Positions 59,168 through 64,000 of a DNA stretch of 64,000 bases are shown piece after piece (the stretch's first letter is position 1; each line of letters starts with the position of its first letter). The notes under the pieces are model-generated. The model searched no databases. It was given only the letters and a program-made list of their open reading frames with translations, and had not been told where the DNA came from. A program made the position numbers and the translations under genes. Source of the stretch: Haloarcula halobia (lineage in GTDB: Archaea > Halobacteriota > Halobacteria > Halobacteriales > Haloarculaceae); assembly GCF_029338255.1 (NCBI RefSeq), contig NZ_CP119787.1, forward strand, positions 1,984,001 to 2,048,000. Direction: 5' to 3'.

Positions 59168-60019
59168 ATGGCCGACCCGTCGGACGTGTTCGAGCGCCTG
59201 GGGCTGACCGAGTACGAGACGACTGCCCTGGAGAAACTGCTCTCGCTCGGTCGCACCACCGCGCCGAACCTCGCGTCGGCCACCGGTATCCCGAAGGCCC
59301 GCATCTACGGCGTTCTCGACTCGCTGGCCGACCGGGGGTTCATCAAGGTCGTCCCCGGCCGTCCCAAGGAATATCAGCCCAAGTCCCCCGAGGCCATCCT
59401 CGACCGCGCGGTCGAGAACCGCCGGCAGTCCTTCGAGGGATTCGCCCGGGACATCGACAGCCACCGGGAGGCGTTCCTCGCGGAGTATCGCCCCCGGTAC
59501 GAGCGGGCCAGCGAGGACATCTCGCCGACTGCGGAGCTGTTCCACGTCGTCGACGTCGGCGACCCCAGCGAGCGCGAGACGCGACGGCTCTACCGCGCCG
59601 CCGACGAGACGCTGCGCATCATCACGAACAGTTTCGCGTACCTCGACAGTGTCGCCGGCGCACTCCGGGACGCGGTCGACGCGGACGTCGACGTCGCGGT
59701 GCTGTTCCTCGACCCCGACTGGTTGCCAGCCGAGAAGGCCGCCGTCCAGGCCGAGGTGGTCGACCGACTCGAACAGGAGTATCCGGCCGCCGACGTTCGC
59801 TTCAGCGAGCAGCGCCTCCCCTGGCGTGGCACCGTCGCCGACCCGAGCATGGACTACGACGGCGGCGAGGCCATCCTGCTCGTCGAGGAACCCGACGTCC
59901 CGAACCACATGCGACAGGCGGCACTGACCGACAACGGCTCGTTCGTGGCCGGGATGCAACGGTACTTCGACCTGGTCTGGGAGTACGAGAGCCGAGAGCC
60001 GGCGGACGTCTACACGTAG
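59168..60019 (+). CDS. TrmB family transcription regulator
   Basis: A 283-residue regulator. Residues about 5-70 are a winged helix (DVFERLGLTEYETTALEKLL, ATGIPKARIYGVLDSLADRG). A coiled linker and the TrmB C-terminal ligand-binding domain follow (DETLRIITNSFAYLDSVAGA and DVAVLFLDPDW). TrmB proteins sense sugars and control sugar metabolism genes. A TTTTACTA box about 23 bases before the ATG fits a leaderless start; an in-frame start at 59123 lies upstream of that box. It is divergent from aglJ, so it may regulate glycosylation. It overlaps the convergent phosphatase-superfamily gene by ten bases. Confidence 0.88.
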   Translation: MADPSDVFERLGLTEYETTALEKLLSLGRTTAPNLASATGIPKARIYGVLDSLADRGFIKVVPGRPKEYQPKSPEAILDRAVENRRQSFEGFARDIDSHREAFLAEYRPRYERASEDISPTAELFHVVDVGDPSERETRRLYRAADETLRIITNSFAYLDSVAGALRDAVDADVDVAVLFLDPDWLPAEKAAVQAEVVDRLEQEYPAADVRFSEQRLPWRGTVADPSMDYDGGEAILLVEEPDVPNHMRQAALTDNGSFVAGMQRYFDLVWEYESREPADVYT

Positions 60020-61464
60020 CCCAGGTCCGCAAGCCGGTCGTACGTCGCGCTATCCAGTTCGTCGAAGTCCTCGCCGTCTTCGCGGACGCCGAGTTGCTCG
60101 ACGTCGGCGAACGCCGCCTCGACGCGCGCCAGGCCCTCGTCCGACGTCCGGTAACTCGTCTGTGCGTCCCGTACGTCCACGGTCACGGCCCCCCCGTCCT
60201 TGGCACAGTACTTGTGAACGACGTCGCCGTCGCGCTCGTAGACCGCCCGAGACGTCCCGAGCCACGGCGAGAGGTCGTCGACGTACTTCCCGGCCCGCTC
60301 CTGCAGCGGTTCGTCGAGTCCGACCGCCGTCGTGATGACCGGGTCGTCTGAGCGGAACGCACCGGGGGTCCTCTCACCGTCCCGGGCCCCCGCGACGACG
60401 TCCGGGAACGCGGTGAGTGAGACGGGCTCGTCGAACCGCGCTGGGTCCGTCTGTCCGGGCTGGCGGACCACGAGCGGGACGTGGAACAGTACCTCGTGGA
60501 TCGCGACACCGTGTTCGGCGACGCGGACGCCCGGGCGGAGACGACTCGGTTCGCCGAAGCCCTCGCCGTGGTCGCTCGTGATCACGAGCAGCGTGTCGTC
60601 GAGATCCCCTCGGTCCCGAAGCGCGCCGACGAGTCGTTCCAGTTCGGCGTCGAGCTGTCGTATCGCCCCGTCGTAGAGCGACTCGACGGCCCGCTTTTGC
60701 CACCAGGGCCGGTCGCCAGCGTTGAACGACCACTTCTGGTCCTCGAATGCGGACTGCAGACTCCGGGCCTTCGCCCCGCCCCACTCGTCGTACTCGCGTG
60801 CGGGTTCGTAGGGGATGTGTGCGTCCATCAGGTTGACACACGCCGCCCACGGCCCCTCCCGTCGCTCGCTCCAGTCGAGGAACGCGTCGACGTAGACGTC
60901 GGCCGGCGTCGACGACCGGACGCCGTCCGGGAGGAAGCGCTTGTAGTCCGACTGGACCTTCGTCGCGACGCCGTTGGCCAGCGACTGCAACGGCTGGTCG
61001 CTCCCGAGTGCCGCTTTGACGAAGGCGCCGTACTGGCCCTGCCCCTCGTTCGAGACGAACTCGTGGGGGTTCATCCCCGCCGGGAACGGGACGTTCCGCG
61101 CGCCGACGACGGTGTCGAACCCGTCTTTGAGACCGACGTCGACCGCCGTCAGCCAGTCGTTCTCCGTGAAGACGCCCGTCTCGTAGCCGGCATCCCGGAG
61201 CGTCGAGAAGACAGAAACCGACGGGTCGAGCCGGTGGCCCGCGGAGACGATGCCGTGTTCCTCGACGTGGAGCCCCGAGAAGAGGCTCGCGTGGCTCGTC
61301 ACGCTCCTGGCGCCGGGCGCACGTGCCTGTTCGTAGACCGTCGCGTCGGCATCGGCGAACGACTCGAGGAACGGGGTCGTCTCGTTCGCGTGCCCGTAGA
61401 GGCTGCAATTCCGCGCGCGAGCGCTGTCGAGGACGACCAGGAGGACGTTCGGGTCACCAGGCAT
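60010..61464 (-). CDS. Sulfatase-like alkaline-phosphatase-superfamily protein
   Basis: A 484-residue cytoplasmic protein. NVLLVVLDSARARNCSLYGH gives the first metal site. GARSVTSHASLFSGLHVEEH has the probable Thr/Ser nucleophile and no C-x-P-x-R. VNLMDAHIPYEPA and TSDHGEGFGEPS give further ligands, and FHVPLVVRQPG follows. It ends DRLADLGYV. It starts three bases after the stop of the next phosphatase-superfamily gene, so the pair forms an operon. Such proteins recur in haloarchaeal glycan clusters, where phosphotransferase or sulfohydrolase roles are possible. Confidence 0.82.
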   Translation of the reverse strand: MPGDPNVLLVVLDSARARNCSLYGHANETTPFLESFADADATVYEQARAPGARSVTSHASLFSGLHVEEHGIVSAGHRLDPSVSVFSTLRDAGYETGVFTENDWLTAVDVGLKDGFDTVVGARNVPFPAGMNPHEFVSNEGQGQYGAFVKAALGSDQPLQSLANGVATKVQSDYKRFLPDGVRSSTPADVYVDAFLDWSERREGPWAACVNLMDAHIPYEPAREYDEWGGAKARSLQSAFEDQKWSFNAGDRPWWQKRAVESLYDGAIRQLDAELERLVGALRDRGDLDDTLLVITSDHGEGFGEPSRLRPGVRVAEHGVAIHEVLFHVPLVVRQPGQTDPARFDEPVSLTAFPDVVAGARDGERTPGAFRSDDPVITTAVGLDEPLQERAGKYVDDLSPWLGTSRAVYERDGDVVHKYCAKDGGAVTVDVRDAQTSYRTSDEGLARVEAAFADVEQLGVREDGEDFDELDSATYDRLADLGYV

Positions 61465-61467
61465 CGG

Positions 61468-62445
61468 TCACATGTACCCCAGGTCTTCGAGTTGTTCCCT
61501 GACCGCGTCCGCGTCGCCGGGACCGGTCGTTTCGACGGTGCGCTCCGGGGGGGTGTGGTCCGCCCGCGCGAGTGCCGTCTCGATCGCGCCCTTGACGTCG
61601 AGAACGCTCTCGACGTCGTCGACGACGCTCGGTTCGGTACTGGCGACCATCGCCTCGTGGGTGTGGACGCCGTCCTGCAGGCCGTGGTCGCTCACGAGCA
61701 GCAGTTCGTCCGTCTCGCCCAGATCCTCGCGCACCTCTCTCACGAAGTCGTCGAGTTCGTCGTACGCCTCGCGCTGGAGCCCAGGGGCCTCGTACGCGAC
61801 GTGACCGACGAGGTCGAGGCCGCTCGTGTACGCGAAGACGAGCTCGGACGCGCCGCCACGGAGCGCCCGCCGGGCCCGGGCGATGCGTATCATCACCATC
61901 TCGAGGCACTGCTCGTAGAACGCCACGGGGTCCGCCGACCGGTGGCCGCCGACGGCGTCCGGGTCCCGCTGGAACAGGTCGCCCATGTTCTGGCGCAACT
62001 GGTTCTCGCGGTCGGTCTCGTCGGGGTCGACGACGTAGTTCGGGATGCCGATGGCGGTCCCGTCCGTCGTATCGAACACCGTCTCGATGCCGCGTTCGGC
62101 GTAGTACGTCGCCGGCGTCCGGAACGCGTCGGCGGCGGTGTTCGTGAGGATCCAGGCGCCGATGCGGGTCTGGATCGCGTCGGGCAGCAGGTAGTCTGCG
62201 ACCCGGCTCCCGGCGTCGAGCAACGGGTTCTCCCAGGCGACGCCGTCGTCGTCGAGCGTCAGTCCGTGCTCCCGGGGTTCCAGCCCCGTGATGATCGTCG
62301 GCCAGAGCTCGTGCGTGCTCGGTTCCCCTTCGACGCTGTCTATCGTCGCTATCGAGTCGTGGGCGTCCAGCACGAGGTTCGGGTGTCGCTGCCCGTCGAC
62401 GAGTTCCGGGTCGAGGGCGTCGATTCCCAGGACGACGAGGACCAT
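61468..62445 (-). CDS. Type I phosphodiesterase/nucleotide-pyrophosphatase-like protein
   Basis: A 325-residue member of the alkaline-phosphatase superfamily, nearer to the phosphodiesterase/nucleotide-pyrophosphatase branch. VLVVLGIDALDPELVDG is the first metal region, HELWPTIITGLEPREHGL contains the likely Thr nucleophile, and LLVSDHGLQDGVHTHEAMV carries the late Asp-His and His ligands. It has no signal peptide. It ends EQLEDLGYM. ATG 62445 is chosen as the start of the conserved domain. First gene of a two-gene operon; divergent from the sulfatase-like gene at 62542. It may hydrolyse a nucleotide-sugar or lipid-phosphate link. Confidence 0.8.
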   Translation of the reverse strand: MVLVVLGIDALDPELVDGQRHPNLVLDAHDSIATIDSVEGEPSTHELWPTIITGLEPREHGLTLDDDGVAWENPLLDAGSRVADYLLPDAIQTRIGAWILTNTAADAFRTPATYYAERGIETVFDTTDGTAIGIPNYVVDPDETDRENQLRQNMGDLFQRDPDAVGGHRSADPVAFYEQCLEMVMIRIARARRALRGGASELVFAYTSGLDLVGHVAYEAPGLQREAYDELDDFVREVREDLGETDELLLVSDHGLQDGVHTHEAMVASTEPSVVDDVESVLDVKGAIETALARADHTPPERTVETTGPGDADAVREQLEDLGYM

Positions 62446-62541
62446 CGTTGTCACGGAGGAGACTCGGCGGCCGCTAATCTCTTTCGGATGGCAACCGGAA
62501 CACAGAAACTCCTCCCCCGGAAACGGACCACTCACGTAGCG

Positions 62542-63927
62542 ATGGCGCGCCCCAACATCGTCTGGATCACGCTGGACAGCGTCAGGGCGGATCACACCAC
62601 CCTCGACGGATACGACCGCGAGACGACGCCGGACCTAGAGCGTATCGGGCGCGAGGGACACGCGTTCCGGAACTGCTTTGCACACAGTCTCTCGACGCTG
62701 CCATCGACCGGGGCGATGATGAGCGGGTATCCCCCGTCACGGAACACCGTCGGCGTCGACGGCAACCAGCTGCCCGACTCCATCAGCACGATGCCGGAGC
62801 GATTCGCCGACGCCGGCTACACGACGGCGTGTCTCTCCCGCAACTCGTATCTCAGTTCGGCGACCGGCCTCGACAGGGGATTCGATCGCTTCCAGTGGCT
62901 CTCCTCGTCGACACTCCACGAGGCTGGTCTCAGGCCGCTCCTCTCCTATGCGTTGAACCTCAGGACACATTCCGCGGGGCTGTCGACTGATACGGCCAAG
63001 CACTCGTCGGCGTACCTGATGAACGAAGTGGCGAAAGACTGGCTGTCTGACTTCCGGCGCGCGGACGACCCGTTCTTCTTCTACCTGCACTACAACGAAC
63101 CGCACCGCCCGTACTACCCGCCCCGGAAGTACCTCGACCGGTTCACCGACGACATCGCGATGTCGGGGACGGAGGCCGCCGAATTCGCGCTCGACGTCCA
63201 CTACAATCTGGAGGACGTCGTCGCGAACGGCTGTGGGCTGACCGACGACGAGTGGGCTGCACTGAAGGCGATGTACGACGCGGAGATAGCCTACACCGAC
63301 GAGATGGTGGGCCGCCTGTTCGACCATATCCAGTCGAACGCCGATCGGGACACCGTCGTGGTCATCACCGCCGACCACGGCGAGCTGTTCGGCGAGTACG
63401 GCCTCCTGTCGCACAGTTACGTCCTCCACGACGCAGTCACGCGCGTCCCACTGGTCGTCCACGGGCTCGAGGACGACCTGGCCGTCGACGGGGACGAAAC
63501 GGTCCAGCACCTCGACGTGTTCCGGACCTTGTTGAACGTCGTCGGTGGGGACCCGGGGGACACTATCGGCGTCGACCTGCGGGAGGAGACGCGGGACTTC
63601 GCCGTCTCGCAACGTGGCCCGACGGATTTCGACGAACTACTCGCACACAATTCCTCGTTCGATACGTCGCGCTTTCACACCGAGACGCTGACTGCACTCC
63701 GGACGCCGGAGTTCAAGTACCAGCGGAGCGCGGACAGATCGGAACTGTTCGCGCTCCCGGACGAGGACGAGGACGTCTCGGCCGACTACCCCGACGAACG
63801 TACGGCGCTCGACGAGGAACTGGGCGACTGGTTGGAACAGTACGGACAGCCGGTCGGGGACGCCGAGGAGGACGAGTTCTCCGACGCGGTGACCCGTCAG
63901 CTTCGCGACCTCGGCTACATGGAATGA
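62542..63927 (+). CDS. Sulfatase-like alkaline-phosphatase-superfamily protein
   Basis: A 461-residue cytoplasmic protein close in layout to the one at 25335. PNIVWITLDSVRADHTTLDG, SLSTLPSTGAMMSGYPPSRN (Ser/Thr nucleophile region, no formylglycine motif), YLHYNEPHRPYYPP and TADHGELFGEYGLLSHSYVL all match. It ends RQLRDLGYME. ATG 62542 fits the family start; an in-frame ATG at 62488 would add 18 residues. Its stop overlaps the next flippase start (ATGA), directly linking this enzyme class with glycan export. Confidence 0.83.
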   Translation: MARPNIVWITLDSVRADHTTLDGYDRETTPDLERIGREGHAFRNCFAHSLSTLPSTGAMMSGYPPSRNTVGVDGNQLPDSISTMPERFADAGYTTACLSRNSYLSSATGLDRGFDRFQWLSSSTLHEAGLRPLLSYALNLRTHSAGLSTDTAKHSSAYLMNEVAKDWLSDFRRADDPFFFYLHYNEPHRPYYPPRKYLDRFTDDIAMSGTEAAEFALDVHYNLEDVVANGCGLTDDEWAALKAMYDAEIAYTDEMVGRLFDHIQSNADRDTVVVITADHGELFGEYGLLSHSYVLHDAVTRVPLVVHGLEDDLAVDGDETVQHLDVFRTLLNVVGGDPGDTIGVDLREETRDFAVSQRGPTDFDELLAHNSSFDTSRFHTETLTALRTPEFKYQRSADRSELFALPDEDEDVSADYPDERTALDEELGDWLEQYGQPVGDAEEDEFSDAVTRQLRDLGYME

Positions 63928-64000
63928 GACTCGGGAAGACCGCCGCCTCTCACTTCGCTTCGCAGGTCGTCGTCACGCTGTCGGGGTTCGTCGCGACGTG
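63924..64000 (+). CDS. Flippase N-terminus (partial, cut by window end)
   Basis: Only 25 residues are visible: MRLGKTAASHFASQVVVTLS and a few more. The short basic start followed by a helix with SxFASQxxxTLSGF is typical of haloarchaeal polysaccharide flippases. It overlaps the sulfatase-like stop by four bases, so the two are co-translated. The call rests on a short sequence and on context. Confidence 0.6.
   Translation, partial: MRLGKTAASHFASQVVVTLSGFVAT

Noticed and set aside
62542-63927. Type I sulfatase assignment
   Set aside because: The C/S-x-P-x-R formylglycine signature is missing, so only the superfamily fold is claimed.
1-64000. tRNA, rRNA, CRISPR arrays and insertion sequences
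   Set aside because: I looked for tRNA arm patterns, regular spaced repeats, and transposase or integrase motifs and saw none. A covariance-model search would be more sensitive for small RNAs.

Overview
The window looks like a haloarchaeal chromosome segment. It is GC-rich, its predicted proteins are acidic (Asp/Glu-rich), secreted proteins mostly carry twin-arginine (Tat) signals, and several genes belong to families best known from Halobacteria: three DUF7344-like membrane-anchored winged-helix proteins, two HalOD1 proteins, DUF7511-like and DUF5789-like small proteins, AglJ, TrmB and halocyanin. A member of the Haloarculaceae or a related family is plausible, but the sequence alone does not settle the genus. 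I saw no rRNA, tRNA, CRISPR array or insertion sequence.

Layout. (i) 1-826 has no gene; 827-1385 is a broken glmS. (ii) 1.6-4.1 kb holds small regulators. (iii) 4.35-6.2 kb encodes a secreted CARDB-repeat protein. (iv) 6.5-38 kb is a large cell-surface glycan locus. It has glycosyltransferases of GT2, GT4, DUF354-like and probable GT-C type, wecB/wecC for UDP-ManNAcA, a Gfo/Idh/MocA oxidoreductase, an asparagine-synthase-like protein, a flippase, a nucleotidyltransferase, three alkaline-phosphatase-superfamily proteins, a degenerate deacetylase-like lipoprotein, an alpha/alpha-toroid protein and two paralogous secreted beta-helix proteins. (v) 38.5-42.1 kb is a second group of small regulators and membrane proteins, partly mirroring group ii. 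(vi) 42.6-49.2 kb is a nitrous oxide reductase operon (halocyanin-nosZ-nosB-like-nosD-nosF-nosY) with a CGAA-N4-TTCG palindrome upstream. (vii) 49.2-58 kb is mostly housekeeping or unknown: a methyltransferase relic, a HisG-like protein, a coiled-coil protein, a UlaG-like lactonase, YlbF, Dph2, a METTL5-like methylase, a rhomboid protease, DoxX/HxlR and DUF5789. (viii) 58-64 kb is a second glycosylation cluster: AglJ, TrmB, three more alkaline-phosphatase-superfamily proteins and the start of another flippase.

How it fits together. WecB and WecC make UDP-ManNAcA, the nucleotidyltransferase makes another activated sugar, the transferases build a lipid-linked glycan, and the flippase exports it. 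The phosphatase-superfamily enzymes probably add, move or remove phosphate- or sulfate-type groups. The beta-helix proteins may act on or bind the exported polymer.

The most unusual signal is a repeated transcript layout. An ATAACAA-type box stands about 24-30 bases before a start codon, which fits leaderless transcription. In at least six places that start opens only a short, unconserved reading frame, and its stop codon touches or overlaps the start of the real gene: the GT2 at 6667, DUF1616 at 16546, the flippase at 28313, the DUF354-like gene at 29124, the GT-C-like gene at 32540 and the YdjM-like gene at 40606. The asnB-like gene at 21130 is a looser seventh case. This suggests leader-peptide-coupled translation of glycan genes.
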